The position numbers and the translations under genes were made by a program. The notes under the pieces are model-generated. The model searched no databases and was not told where the DNA came from. It worked only from the letters and a program-made list of their open reading frames with translations. A DNA stretch of 64,000 bases from Ascoidea asiatica. Its lineage: Eukaryota > Ascomycota > Saccharomycetes > Ascoideales > Ascoideaceae. The stretch spans positions 248,001 to 312,000 of the forward strand of contig BCKQ01000008.1 of assembly GCA_001600695.1 (NCBI GenBank), written 5' to 3'. Position 1 is the stretch's first letter, and each line of letters begins with the position of its first letter. This document shows, piece after piece, positions 30,588 to 42,985 of this stretch.

Positions 30588-31925
30588 ATATTATAGAAAT
30601 TTAGAGTTAAAATGAAATTAAAATGAGTTCAATTCTGAAAAATTTCTTTACAGTTATTATATTATTATATATTACTCAATCTTTTTATCATTTATCCCTT
30701 TTTCTTTTTTTCTTTTTTTCTTTATCATTTCATGTTTGTAATATCTAAATAAATATATTGTGGGTAATTGATTTCTTTACGATTTGACAGCCAGTGCCTC
30801 TTTTGTGCTAATTAGATGCCTTCATAAAAGGTCTGGAACTTAACGCATGCTGCGCACAGAAAAAAAAGTGGACTGTTGACTACCGAAAATGTAGATGATG
30901 ATTAGTACTTTCTTACCTGCTCTGTAGCAACTCTTTACTTTTATGGTTTAATATAGAATGTTGTGAAAATGGTGTAATCATATGATATATGATATTGTGT
31001 TGTAGAGTATGAGAACTCAGGCTCATACATATTTTCCTCCTTTCGATAGAAGATCTGACGTTACTTTGCTGTGCAGGTTAACTAAGCCAGCAGAATGGCA
31101 CCACTACAACGCGCTCCATTCTGGTACTCTCACTCTCTTGCCACACTCCCGGCGGTGTGAGAAGAGGTAAACACTGTAGGAGATATCCCTACCGCCGGGC
31201 CACTCAATCTCACCATAAAGCAGCAGAACAAACCAGCGCAAATTTTCACGCACCCACGCAGCCTCAAATTTATCAAGCGCTGTGGTCCATAGCACTAATA
31301 GGTGGATAGATAAATACGAGGCGCTTAAGTGGTTCTTTACGGTTACGATTACGTTTACACTTTAGTTGAGTTACGGCTGTTATAGCACTTCTAGGGTATT
31401 TGTTGGTGTTATTGGGATCCGGATAAATTTTTGTTTTTACTGATAATACAGGTTTATAAAATAAAGTTCATTTATCAATAATTATTTTTAAAGCAGATAA
31501 TGTTACAGAATAGTACTTTTCGTAATGTTTTTTGGGACATAAAATATCCCTTTCTGTTACTTCCACTTGGCTATAGAGAATTTCAAAACAGTTGCTGTAA
31601 TTCACTTAATATCGCGATATCAATTTTCTATTATTTGAAGCTCAAAAAAAAATTGATTTAATAACGAGATTCAATTTTGATAAAATTTCTGGAAACGGAA
31701 AAATTACAAATTCAATTCAATTTCAATATATGTAACTCAAGCTTTAGATTATAATAATAATACAGAATTGTAGTAACACAAAATTAGAATTCTGTTTCAT
31801 AAATAAAAGTCTAAGGAAACCCAAACGCATATGTGAACTTGAACGTAATGTAAATTTATACTACGGGCGTTACAGAATACAAAATAGTTTTAGATATTCT
31901 GAATGGGAATGCTTACTAAGCTGAT
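30588..31925. other. Intergenic, with a GC-richer block
   Basis: 3' region of the APSES gene, then from about 30790 to 31400 a distinctly GC-richer block. An open 63-codon ATG ORF (31295-31104, minus) lies in it but has no family features, and stretches this long arise easily at this composition, so I do not call it. The remainder leads to the tRNA gene. Confidence 0.55.
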
Positions 31926-31998
31926 GGTCGACTGGTCTAGAGGTAACGACGTCTCGTTCACACCGAGAAGGTCCCGAGTTCGAACCTCGGGTTGATCA
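31926..31998 (+). tRNA. tRNA-Val (CAC anticodon)
   Basis: 73 bases fold into a full cloverleaf. The acceptor GGTCGAC pairs with GTTGATC (two G-T pairs); the anticodon stem TCTCG/CGAGA closes the loop TTCACAC, giving anticodon CAC (codon GUG); the T arm is CCGAG-TTCGAAC-CTCGG; the discriminator is A. The D arm GTC/GAC contains GG. There is no intron. CCA is not encoded, as expected in a nucleus. Confidence 0.95.
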
Positions 31999-32455
31999 TT
32001 GCTTCTTTTTTTTTGTTTTTATATTGCTAATATGTTTCTAAAATTTTCTTATTATTTTATTTTTTCTTTTTACAAGTCTAATTAATGAAATACACTAGAG
32101 GTTTGCATTTCTTGAATAAAAATTTCAATAAATTTAAGACAAAAAAAAATTATATATAGCAAAATGGTTCGTTTCCAGAAACAAAAAGAACAATTATTAA
32201 TAAGGAAACAAAAAAGATAGGAAAGAAGAGCTATAAAAAAAACTAAGATAAGAAATATAAAATCAAATACGAAAAGATAAAATAAGTCAAAAAGAAATAA
32301 AAAAGAGTAAAAAAAAAAAACAGAACAAAAACTCATTACATTGAAAAATCTGAGGCAGAAAGGAAGAAAACTAACAAAAACCAAAAAAAAGTCAAACTAA
32401 AAGTTAATTTCCATTTGAAATACAGGCAAAAGCCAAAAAACTTTTAAAGTCAAAC
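31999..32455. other. Intergenic between tRNA-Val and the MDS3 3' end
   Basis: A-rich on the plus strand. A minus-strand ORF at 32384-32082 is a low-complexity Phe/Leu/Ser string read through oligo-T tracts of the MDS3 3' region, not a gene. Confidence 0.6.
32006..32014 (+). terminator. Pol III terminator of tRNA-Val
   Basis: A run of nine T starting eight bases after the tRNA 3' end. Confidence 0.85.
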
Positions 32456-35400
32456 TTAACGTCTTTTATGAAATAAATTTGATAATTTTTTGCTCACAGA
32501 AGCTTCTGGTTTATTATTTGTATTCTGAGAAACATTTGGATTTACTTCTTGATTTCTTCCAAGAAGTCTATATCCAGAATTAGCATGATGAGTTTGACTT
32601 TCATCATATCTATAGCTTATAATACCTCCATGACCCTTTTGGGTCTTTTGAGTTTGTTTTCTAGTTTGATATCTGTTAAAATTATCAGTTTTACTTACTT
32701 CCGGATTTAATTTATCCAGATGATTTATTGAACTATTACTATTAATTAGCCTTTTTAGATTAGAATTTTGACCAGGTGATTGAGGATTTTTTAATTCAAT
32801 AAATGGGTTCATAATACTTTGATTATCAGTCATATTAGTTGAATATGTTGAAAGTTCATCTCCCATATTATAGACAGATTGTGTTTGAGATTGTTCATCA
32901 GAAAATGGCACTCTCGAGGAAAATGATGGTGCTCTGTTAATTTTATTGGCTCCTTCATTAACTCCTATCTCATTTAAGGTATGAGCTGAGCCTGTATTAA
33001 CAGAATAAAGTGATTGATTGTATGAGTTGACCGACCTATTTTCTTCATCAATTAATTCATTGTTTCTATTAACTAATTCATCTCGAGAAACCATTGTACT
33101 TGTATCATTATCAATATCTTCCACATTACTACTATTAGTATTGCTATTAACATTATTGTTAATATCATTTTTATAAGTTGTTTCAATAATAGAGTGATTT
33201 GAATGACTGTTACTTTTCATCATTTGAGTATTTCCTTTATTTATAAAATTTGATCTATTATAACTATTATTATCAGTCGAAATTTGATCAGAGAATTGAC
33301 TATATTCGGAATATGCATTAGAATATTGAGGAGATATAGACTCATCAACACTATCCAAATTTTTAAGTGTTGTGATTGATGCTTGCACTGAAGGTTTTCT
33401 ATCCATTTCCATTGGAGATTTATATTGCTTTAACAGATTCATAGTGTTTGTAGAGGATGAGACTCTTTTACTCATTCTATCGGGATTAATCGAACTAATC
33501 AGCGATCCTGTTAAAATTTTAGATCCGGATGAACTGGAGATATTAACTGATGATGTTCTCATATCTTTTCTTTTATCTTTTTGCCTATCAAATCTATTTA
33601 ACTGTTTTTGTATCTTTTCTTGTTCTCTTTTAGCCACTTCACTTTCATATTTTTGTTTTTCAGCTTTTTGTTGTAAAACCTTTTCTTCTTTCATTTTTTT
33701 TTTAATTTCTTCTGCTTTGTGTTTTTTCTCATTTTCTTCTTCTCTTCTTTTATTTATTTCATCCTTTAAAATATTTTCTACTACTACTTTTTCTTTATCA
33801 AATTTTTTAGAAACCATTAATACATTTAAAGTTCGTAGCATCAATCTCATATCACTCCCAAGAGAAGCTGTTTCATAAATAAATTGTAACAGAATATCTG
33901 AGGGAGGTAAAGAATCACTTGCACATAACACTTTCAATGAGTAACTACTCTTTCCACTTGATCCCTTGAATAAATAAGATGATTCATCTCCTAAATGGGA
34001 AAATAAACTACTTTCTTGAGAAAATAATGAATCCCTATTATCACAATTTTTAATTTCTTGATTTGAATCAAAGTTCTCATTTAGTCCAATTCCGACTTCA
34101 AAATTATCATGATCAGAATCTGTATCCGAAGATACTTTATCGTTGTTATTTTTATCTTCTTCTATTGGACAATTTTCTAAACTACGAAAACTATCTTTAA
34201 ATATTGGATCTATTTCTTCGCTGGGCATATTATTCTTATCATTGACTTTACCAAGATTTAAACTATATTCTTTCAGATCATTTAAAGTATTTCTAAATTT
34301 GATAGATTTTTCTTTTGACTTCAAAGATTTTTTATTTCTCCTAAAATTATTTCTAGCTTCAGAAGTTCTTTTCAGAAGAGTTAGGTCCATATCATTTGAA
34401 TCAAGACTTTTTACAAAATATCTAGTTTCTTTAAAAATTTCAAACTTTTCATTCAATTTTTGACCAAAAAGTTGTTCGTACTTACTTGATAAATATGCTG
34501 CATATTTTTCAATATAATACTCCTTCCTACCTATTATCACATAAAGTACTTCGGATATTAAATCAAATAAAAGAGGTAGTTCATAAAATTTTGCAATTAA
34601 TAACATATCTAAAGTATCTGGCAAAAGCCATTTGGAACCAATTTCCCCTGTAAAAAAAAATTCTGCAAGATTTTTAACAGTTGATGATGGAAAAGGGAGG
34701 TACAAAGTTCTTGGTATTAAAAGAGACATCAATGATCCTTCTTGTAATGATGAAAAATGATCTAATAAAATAGAAGCATTTTTATCTTTTAAACTTTCTT
34801 CACCTTTTTCTAAAGGTTCATTTTCTTTATTTTTTTCATGAACTAAATTAGAAGTTCTTGAAGAATTGTTTTGTAAAAATGATTTACTAAATAATGAATG
34901 AGAAGTACTATCCGGAACGTTTGATGTATTGTTCTCAGCTTCTATCCTTTCATATTCCAAAGATTCAACTTGAATTTCAGAAGGAATTGGTAATGGAGAG
35001 GTAGGTTCTGGTGTTATAGTAGGTAAAAGAACAGATTCCGAAGCATTCTTACTGTTCTGTTCTTCAATAGAATCACTGGTATATGTTGAAAGAAAACTAT
35101 ATGCTGAAACAACTGACTGTTGTCTCTGTTCTCTTCTTTCTGGATCTATTTGAAGCATTGCATTATCTATATTTGAATAATTTGATGAACTAGCATTAGA
35201 TTTAACATTATATAAGTTCAATAAATTTTGTTGTTGATCATATTCTTTATTAGGAAGGAAATTAAAAAGTAATGAATTTTTAGATATATTAGGAATATTA
35301 GGAAGAGTATGATTATTCAAATTAGCATTTTGATTAATATGCAGACTTACAATTTGACTAGGATTCAGATTCACATCTAAAGTAGAAAACATATTGTTTT

Positions 35401-36369
35401 TCTTTGAATCAGATAATTGTTCTTGTAAATTAGTAACAGCTTTAGCATAAGCTCGTACTAATAAATTATGAAAGCAGGAACCCCATCTTTTTCTTAAAAG
35501 AAACAATGGAACTGGAGTAATTGTACCTTCAGCACTTACAAGTTGAAAATCAGATAATGAATTACAATATCTTTCAAATGCATTTCTTCCTAATGCTACA
35601 GCTGCTGGAGGTAAAACTGATCTTGAAGATGTTAATCTTGAAGGTGGTGCTGCATAATGAGCATAATTTGCAAAAGTCGCCTGATTTTTTAAATCTGGTT
35701 GATAATTATTAAATTGCTTTTTTTTATTTATTGGTGAGTTTTTTTGAGCTTGTAAAGACAAATTAAATAATGGAGTTATAGTATCATTATCAATTGAAGG
35801 ATTTTTCATAATTTCAAAAGACTCTTTACCAGTCATTATATTTATAGTTGGTAAATCAACAACCATTATAGAATCAAATCTTTGAATAGAAGGGGATTCA
35901 TTACTGAATTTTTTTATTGAAGAACCTAATAAAATGAATTTATGATGAGATTCCCATATAAAACTTTTAAAAAATGTATATGGAAAATTTTTTTTGTTAT
36001 TTAATGATGAACCTAAAGGTAATAATGACCAAGTTGAATTTGGTCTATTAAAGATATAAACTAAAGGTTCATTTGAATCTAAATTGAACCCAGATATTAA
36101 AATACTTGAAGCAAATAAACCACCAGAAGGAAAAATTAAATTGTTTGGTAAATGTTTATGAGAATCTTCATCAGAATTTGATATTGATAATCTTTTAGCT
36201 AATGAACCAAATTTTAATTCATATGCTAGTATAGGATTTGGTTCTTGTTTTATTAATTTTTTATCATCATTTTTAAAAGGTGAATAAAAAAGTAAAGTAT
36301 CATTAATATTCAGAGTGAAGTTGTGAATTGAGCTTGCAGATTTTTTATTATTATTATTGTTATTATCTC

Positions 36370-36402
<33 letters not shown>

Positions 36403-36906
36403 GATTTTTATTATTTATATTAGTATTCTTTATATTATTAGAATTATCATTTATACTATTAAAATTATTTGAATCATTTATATCATCTAAATTATCTAAA
36501 CTATTTAAATTATTATCATTTAATTCATAAGATAAAAAATGAGAAGATGATGAAAACATAATATTATTTTCTTGAGTTATTGATAATCTTGAAATATCCG
36601 AATTATAAGATTGATTTAATTGAAATGGAATTGCATTTAAACTTGATTGATGATTAATTTCAATTGTTGAATTTATTGAATTTTTTCTTTTAGTTATTGA
36701 ATTTGATAACCAAGTATTTTTTTTTAAATCAAAAATAATTAAATTATTAATTAATTTATCTTGATAATTTCTACCACCAGTTATTACAATTGCATCACTT
36801 TTTAAATTCTGATTTGGATTAAATTTATTTTTAATATTAAAATTATTATCATAATTGCTATTATTATTATTACTACTACTATTATTATTACTACTATTAT
36901 TACTAC

Positions 36907-36961
<55 letters not shown>

Positions 36962-37813
36962 GTTACTATTATTATAAGAAGAATTAATATTTGATAATTT
37001 TGAAATATCATTAACTATAGCCATTTGATGATTATATCTTTTTGTATTATTTGGATCAGATAAAGTTGGAGAAAAATCAGATAAACAAGACCATTTTGAA
37101 TTAATTAAATCAAATTGCCATAAATCATTAGATGGTATTAAATGATTAATTGAATCATCAAATATTAAACCACCATAAATATAAATTTTTGATTTAAATG
37201 ATATCATTGAATGAAATAATCTTGGTTTTGGTTTAATTATCAAATTTTTTTTTAAAGTATTATTTGTATTATTTGAATTATTTGAATTATTTGAATTATT
37301 TGAATTATTTGAATTATTTGAGTTATTTTCACCTAATAAACTAATTTTTTTCCAAGATCTTTTAATTAAACTTAAATAAAAGATTTCATTTGAAATAAAA
37401 TTATTTAAATTTATATTTAAATTTATTAAAGAATTATTTAAATTAATTTTATTTAAATTTAAATTTAAGAAATTATCATTTAAGGAATTTGGAAGTAAAT
37501 TATTATTATTATTATAATTATTATTATTATTATTATTATTAGTTAAAGAATTTAAAAAATTTATTAAAGAATTTTCAATATTGTTAATTGTTATTACATT
37601 TAAGTTATTTAATGGAATTGTTAAACCACCATAAACAAAAATATTTGAACGATATAAGATTGAAGAAGAACCAGTTCTTGAAATTAATAAATTTCTTTCA
37701 TTTTGTAAATTATTAATTAATGAATTATTATATTTTTCATTATTGATATTTAAATTAGATTTAGGTAAATTAAGTGAATAAACAGTTGCAGGTGTTGGTA
37801 ATAAAGGAGCCAT
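32456..37813 (-). CDS. MDS3: Mds3/Pmd1-type Kelch-repeat and BTB-like regulator
   Basis: 1785 residues. The N-terminal 700 hold Kelch-type motifs: NIFVYGGLTIPL near residue 60, PRLFHSMISFKSKIYIYGGL with an NDLWQFDLINSKW blade near 200-250, and VITGGRNYQDKLINNLIIFD near 355. Near residues 1035-1100 is a BTB-like segment (LPFPSSTVKNLAEFFFTGEI). A strongly charged helical stretch (KKMKEEKVLQQKAEKQKYES) follows at about 1340-1420, and the C-terminus is Ser/Asn-rich and basic. Mds3 and Pmd1 of S. cerevisiae (1487 and 1753 residues) repress early meiotic genes, and Mds3 in Candida acts in the TOR and pH responses. The symbol could equally be PMD1. The 5' 1.6 kb is AT-saturated with long Asn runs; the remainder is mixed. 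It is convergent with the tRNA-Val gene. Confidence 0.85.
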
Positions 37814-38701
37814 TTTTTTTAAAATATCTCAAATTAAAACTTTCTTTGATTAATTATTGATTATATTAGTGATATTGATATTATATTATATTATATTATA
37901 TTGATATATTAAAGATTATAATTTCATTACGTATAAAGCAAATGAAATAAATAAAACCTTTTGATAAAATATTAGTGATAAGTTGAACTGAATGATATAA
38001 TTAGAAAGATTATAAAAGAATTATAGATTGATTGATTAGGAATTGTTGAGATTAATTGCTTGGATTGTGAAGTAATGCAAATACTAGTACTAAATAAAGC
38101 AATGATATATTAATTATTTGATATTTAAAAACAAATTTAGATATGAATAAGAATATGAATAAGAAATTGGTTGTGAATGTGAATGTGAATGTGAATTGAA
38201 TTGAATTGAATTGAATTGAATTAGGGTTAAAAAAAAGAACTTTTATCAATTTCAAATTAAATTTGATTAAAATGAATGTATTTTTTATTCGATTCTTACT
38301 ATTTTATTACTCAATTGAAATAAAATTGATAAAAGAAAGAAAATATATTTAATATTTAATATTTAATATCTATTATCTATTATCTTTAATATATTAGATA
38401 GATATAACCAGTTAAAAATGTAAAAAAAAGGGAGAATTGCATTAGAAACTTGGTTAAAAAGTTTATGGATAATGAAATTACAGTATTAATGAAAGAATAA
38501 AGATTTTATAATATTACATACAGCAGGGCCCATTGCCCATTGCCTGCCCATTGCACTCTATTCTATTCTATTCAGTTCTATTCATAGCAGAGTGCTTAGC
38601 AGAGTGCGTAACAGAGTACACTACATACATTGGTAAGTAATGTAAGTAATGTAAGCAGTGTAAGTAAAGTCAGTAATGGTACAAATGCCATACCGTACCA
38701 G

Positions 38702-38759
38702 CGTAGAGCTCCAGCGTAGAGCTCCACCGTAGAGCTCCACCGTAGAGCTCCACCGTAGA
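38702..38759. repeat. 13-bp minisatellite, four full units plus a partial
   Basis: Unit CGTAGAGCTCCAC starting at 38702, 38715, 38728 and 38741, with a partial copy at 38754. The first unit ends in G instead of C. Each unit contains a GAGCTC palindrome. Confidence 0.9.
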
Positions 38760-39114
38760 ACACGGAGTTCTGAGAGAGGTCTGGCCAGTGGGCGCTAAAT
38801 GCACGAGCTCCTCGCCGTCTACACTTCTTGGTGGGATTGCAATGTGTTACGTCGGTGTTGAGGTTCAGGAGCATTCGCAGACTCCATCCTTCCCGTTCAC
38901 TCGGTCACGAAACTTCACAGACGCGAGCCTTGCAACTGGACACTTCGCACAAAGCTCGTGCATATCCTAGCAGCTTCCCTCACACAGGGCGCACCACATA
39001 AGACCTTGGTTTGCGTTCAATGGCCGGCAATTTCAAGTCTGAGTATCAGCTCAGGCAGCTAGTCTACTCCTTGTTTGTGAACTGAATCAAAATTTGTGCT
39101 GTACAGTAGCAGAA

Positions 39115-39155
39115 GTACATTTGTTAGAACATTTGTTAGAACATTTGTTAGTACA
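39115..39155. repeat. 12-bp repeat, three units
   Basis: ACATTTGTTAGA repeated about three times just beyond the GC-richer island. Confidence 0.75.
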
Positions 39156-39528
39156 CTGTTCAATAAACCACAATTGAACAATTAATTTCTTCTTCTTCTT
39201 CAGATCATCTTTATCATCAAACAAGTTTATAAAAACTTATTGTGGTCCCAGATCAGATTCTGTTCCAGCCAATAATATCTCCCAGTGCCTCATTGGAGTA
39301 TACACTTGTGACTACTTTTGCAATGTAAATCCTAAAGCTAATTTGGATTTACCATTATTGAATATGCATATTTCATTCACAAATTTACATATTTCTCGCA
39401 ATTTCAATATTTGATTTTCGAATTCTGCAGAACAATTGAATTTTGTAAGCTAAATATGAATAAATAAAAAGCTGCCAAAAATGTATGTAAGTGTTTATCA
39501 ATGTACAAACGCATACTGATGCTCCAGC

Positions 39529-39558
39529 AAAGCTAGCAAAGCTAGCAAAGCTAGCAAT
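39529..39558. repeat. 9-bp repeat AGCAAAGCT, three units
   Basis: AGCAAAGCT repeated three times head to tail. Confidence 0.85.
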
Positions 39559-40105
39559 AAGATTAACTTTTTTCAATATCATGTGTTTCTTTAAGATAAA
39601 TTTATGAATTTAAATTTTCAATTACAAAAATGGAATGATTTTGAATATTTATTGAATTACTTCAATTTAATTCAAATCTCAATAATAAAAAAATTTATTA
39701 TAAATTTAATAATTCTCTTTATTATTTGATAATTGTTTTTAATTAATGTTATTTAATTTTTAAATTCATTCAAAATATTGACAATTATTACCTATAAATG
39801 AACTAAATTTGTCTTTAAATTTCAATAATGGCATGATAAGTTTAAATAAAATAAAACTAGATTTCTAGTAGCTTATATTAAATCTAACCCATTTTGGTAA
39901 AGAATAAATATCACAATTCAAAATTTATTCAGCCATATCAAAATATTAAAAAATTTACATTGTAAAAGAATTGAGTCTAAATTAATTTCATATTTCATAT
40001 TTTTTACTTTTCAAATCAAGTAATAGATAATTACTCATTTATTAAACCAAAGTTAAACAACTTTTAAATTCTATAATATAAAATCCTGTCAAGAATCTTT
40101 TTTAC

Positions 40106-40280
40106 CTAGTCTGATAAAAGATCAAAAGATTGCCTGGTTGAAACATCCGAATCTGAGAGATTCTGAATTCCAATAGCCGAAGCAAAAAAGCGTGTGAATT
40201 TATTTTTTACTTTACAAAGCTCCGTGTCAGTAACAAAACAAGTTATAATAGTAACATCTGTGTGCTGTAACCCTGCAATT
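40106..40280 (-). other. Possible orphan exon or gene remnant
   Basis: A minus-strand open stretch with mixed, protein-like composition (HTDVTIITCFVTDTELCKVK, then FTRFFASAIGIQNLSDSDVS) ends in TAG. It has no ATG: the open frame begins just after TATAATTGCAG, which looks like a 3' splice acceptor, so it could be the last exon of a small gene. I found no convincing donor and first exon upstream, and I do not recognise the family. Confidence 0.35.
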
Positions 40281-40469
40281 ATATACAATATTACTTGATT
40301 ATCTTTAATTTAACCACCTAAACATTAATTATATTATTAAAAAGGTCTTTGGATTTCTAATAAGGAAATAAAAATTATTTTAAATAAAAAAAAGTATTAT
40401 CTTCACTATCTTCACTATAATCATTTTCAAATTAGTTTTTATTATCAAAACTTCAATTTTACTTTTATT

Positions 40470-41369
40470 ATGTCTTTTTCTGGTAATCAATGGAAATCTT
40501 CAACTGTTAGTCCAAATGATGTTTCGGATTTTATAATAGAAGGTGATGAATCTGATTCAGAAAATTTATTTAATTCAAATTCAAATGTAAATACTAATAC
40601 AAATACTAATACAAATACTAATACAAAAACAAAAGCAAATTCAATTCCAAATAATGATATAAATCCAAATATTAGTCGAGATTTAGATAATAACATTAAT
40701 AATAATAGTAATGAATTTTCTTTAGATGAACCTGTAATTACAACTTTAACAAGAGATTTAAAAAAAATTGGTCAAAGATTATTTTATGTAATTTGGCCAA
40801 ATTCATTATCAACTTTAATTAAATCTCAACAAAATAATTTAATTAATTATGCAAGAGAAGCTGGTTTAAATATACCTGATGGTATTATAATAAATCAAGA
40901 TTTAGAAAATGATTTAAATTTAAATTCAAATTTAAATATAAATCCATTTGAATGGGATCTTTGGGGTCCATTATGTTTTATATTATTATTTTCAATTACA
41001 ATTTCAACAAAAGCAAATTCAAATGATATTAAATTAAATGTTTTTTCTTCAAGTTTTTCAATTATTTGGTTATCTTTTATGTTAATATCTTTAAATACTC
41101 AATTATTAGGTGGTTCAATATCTTTTTTTTTAGCATTATCTTCAATTGGTTATTGTTTATTTCCTTTAAATATTTTAGCAATTTTAACTTCATTTATAAA
41201 ATGGTATATAATTAGAATTATTTTTTATCTTTTTTTAACAACTTGGAGTATTTATAGTTGTAATGTTGCTTTAAAATCTTCTGGAATTTTACCTGATAGA
41301 ACTTTTTTAGCTGTTTATCCTGTTGGTTTATGTTATTTTGCTTTAGGTTGGATTTGTGTTATAAGTTAA
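40470..41369 (+). CDS. YIP4: Yip4-type Yip1-domain Golgi membrane protein
   Basis: 299 residues. A disordered acidic/Asn-rich N-terminus (with NTNTNT repeats) is followed at about residue 85 by the Yip family core: DEPVITTLTRDLKKIGQRLF, then a YVIWP segment, and at about 160 WDLWGPLCFILLFSI. Five hydrophobic segments fill residues 165-298. YIPF6/Yip4 proteins share the DEPV..T..RDL and WDLWGPL signatures. They bind Rab GTPases (Ypt family) and reside in Golgi membranes, where they help shape ER-Golgi traffic. Length compares with about 235 in S. cerevisiae, the excess being the Asn-rich N-terminus. Codons are nearly all A/T-ending. The neighbours are a convergent tRNA-Arg and a C2H2 regulator. 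Confidence 0.88.
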   Translation: MSFSGNQWKSSTVSPNDVSDFIIEGDESDSENLFNSNSNVNTNTNTNTNTNTKTKANSIPNNDINPNISRDLDNNINNNSNEFSLDEPVITTLTRDLKKIGQRLFYVIWPNSLSTLIKSQQNNLINYAREAGLNIPDGIIINQDLENDLNLNSNLNINPFEWDLWGPLCFILLFSITISTKANSNDIKLNVFSSSFSIIWLSFMLISLNTQLLGGSISFFLALSSIGYCLFPLNILAILTSFIKWYIIRIIFYLFLTTWSIYSCNVALKSSGILPDRTFLAVYPVGLCYFALGWICVIS

Positions 41370-41804
41370 ATAATTATTATGATATATATCAATTATCATT
41401 ATATAGAATAAACAAATTTAAAATACCTTTTTTAATTTAATATTTATTTATTTATTTAATTTTATTTCAGGTTCTATAACTTTTGTACCTCATGGCAAAT
41501 TCTTTGAATTCGCTAGGAGATTGTTCACTCATTATTAAATCATCATAAATAAATTAAAAATTACAAGATAAATTCAATCCCAAAATATGTTATCCCGCAA
41601 CTCGAACCGGATACCATTTTCAGAATCGACCAACAGTTTTGTCTGTTAGACCAGTGCTGATTTTCTTACACTTTATTTATGTTGATTTAAATCATGGGTA
41701 TTTCCATTACTTACCTTTGCCAATTACCGAATTTTCCGCTTAACGGAATTTCGGGCTTTCTTTTCCAAGAAATTAAATCTTCAGATAGAAGAAAAAAAAA
41801 CAAG
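41370..41804. other. Intergenic between YIP4 and tRNA-Arg
   Basis: 3' region of YIP4. Near 41590-41675 (minus strand) are a TGGTCTAACAG box-A-like and a GGTTCGAGTT box-B-like string, but no cloverleaf forms. Confidence 0.5.
41792..41800 (-). terminator. Pol III terminator of tRNA-Arg
   Basis: Nine T on the minus strand, four bases past the tRNA 3' end. Confidence 0.8.
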
Positions 41805-41901
41805 CACCCGACGTGGGAGTCCAACCCACAATCTTCTGAAGACCTTATTGCCCAAAAGAGCTCATAGAAGTCAGACGCCTTAACCATTACGCTAGCCAGG
41901 C
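41805..41901 (-). tRNA. tRNA-Arg (TCT anticodon) with 24-bp intron and a G at T-loop position 56
   Basis: Minus strand: acceptor GCCTGGC pairs with GTCGGGT through G-T pairs. The anticodon stem TCTGA/TCAGA closes a loop containing CTTCTA, anticodon TCT (codon AGA). A 24-base intron sits in the standard place after position 37. The body resembles S. cerevisiae tRNA-Arg(UCU), which has no intron as I know it. The T stem GTGGG/CCCAC is perfect, but the loop is TTGGACT where TTCGANN is expected, so the invariant C56 is G. D-stem pair 12-23 is G-G. C56 is needed for TFIIIC binding to box B and for the G19-C56 tertiary pair, so this may be a damaged gene or contain an assembly error. Confidence 0.8.
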
Positions 41902-42985
41902 TACTGATGTTTTTTTGGTTGGACATTTAGTACTAGAGCCTTGTACTAAAAAAAATTAAAAAATGGGATACAAATTTTAACCCCTTTTACTTACTTGAAT
42001 TTAATGAAATAATCTGAAAATGATCTGAAAATGACCTGAAAATGATCTGGAGTTGAACGACAAGAAAAAATCTTTCATTTTTCAAAATGAATATAAGCTA
42101 AATGCTCAAGTGTATCCCTTTTAATAACATTTTTTTGAATAGGTTCCTATATTAACTTAATTCGATAGATTTCATATAAAGTTTTAGTTCCCCTAGATCT
42201 TTGAATGCTTAAATTTCAAGCTTTAATGCATTCATCGTAAAGTTATTAAAAGTGGCATCAATGTACGCATACATACCATCTATTTATCTAGAAGAATAAT
42301 TATAGATCTCAAACTCAGTTTCCAATTTTAATTAAATTGTTTTTCAATAGAAAATTTTGTAAAATTTGTATTTAATCTATAGACAACATATATTGATTGT
42401 AATATTTAACTGAAACTCATAATTAGAAAAGTAAATTAGAATATATAAAAAATTAAAAAAAAAAACAAAGGTAAGAAATTAAGGTTAAAAGAAAAAATAC
42501 ATTTTTAAGTAAAAATATGATAATTAAAAATATTTATACAAAAACTTACAAATCTGGAAACAAAATTAAAAAAAAATTTAACATAATTGATTTTTTGTTC
42601 CCGGATAAAATTGAAAAGAATAAAGCATAAGGATACAAAACAAATTAATAAAAAAGCAAATAAAAGTAAATAAGAATAAACAAAATTAAACTTTTATTCT
42701 AACATAAAAAAGTAATTATCAAAATTTTTGAAGGCGATCAACGATCTTTTGAATTAAATATATTAGAATTAAAAATCGAGTCACTAGTAAAATTAGAAAC
42801 AAAGAACTTTTAAAAAAAAAACAAATAATACAACTCAAGAAACAAAGAATGAAAGTGAAATCTTTTGAAACATTAGGAAACCAAAAGAATATAATTGTAA
42901 CCAAATTAATAGACAAAAAAAAAAAAAGGAAAATGCCAAACCTACTTTCAAAAATTATTTGATTTTTTTTTAAGAAAATAGAAAT
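41902..42985. other. Intergenic, AT-rich
   Basis: Upstream of tRNA-Arg and downstream of the C2H2 gene. It includes an ATCTGAAAATGA direct repeat at about 42010-42050 and A-rich tracts. No gene seen. Confidence 0.6.

Larger units (their letters stand above)
37814..40105. other. Intergenic with GC-richer island and minisatellites
   Basis: AT-rich MDS3 promoter to about 38500 (TATTATAT repeats at 37885-37905, GAATT/GAATGT repeats at 38175-38220). A GC-richer island with minisatellites follows at about 38520-39110, then AT-rich DNA. ORFs at 38596-38970 run through the repeats and are rejected. Confidence 0.6.

Noticed and set aside
31104-31295. 63-codon ATG ORF in a GC-richer island
   Set aside because: At near-balanced composition an ORF this long is not unlikely. 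No recognisable motif and no homologue that I know.
38596-38970. ORFs on both strands through the 13-bp minisatellite
   Set aside because: The reading frames are products of tandem repeats, with repetitive peptides such as LLTLLTLLT.
41590-41675. tRNA-like string on the minus strand (box A TGGTCTAACAG, box B GGTTCGAGTT)
   Set aside because: No T stem, anticodon stem or acceptor pairing forms a cloverleaf. Possibly a tRNA relic beside the tRNA-Arg gene.
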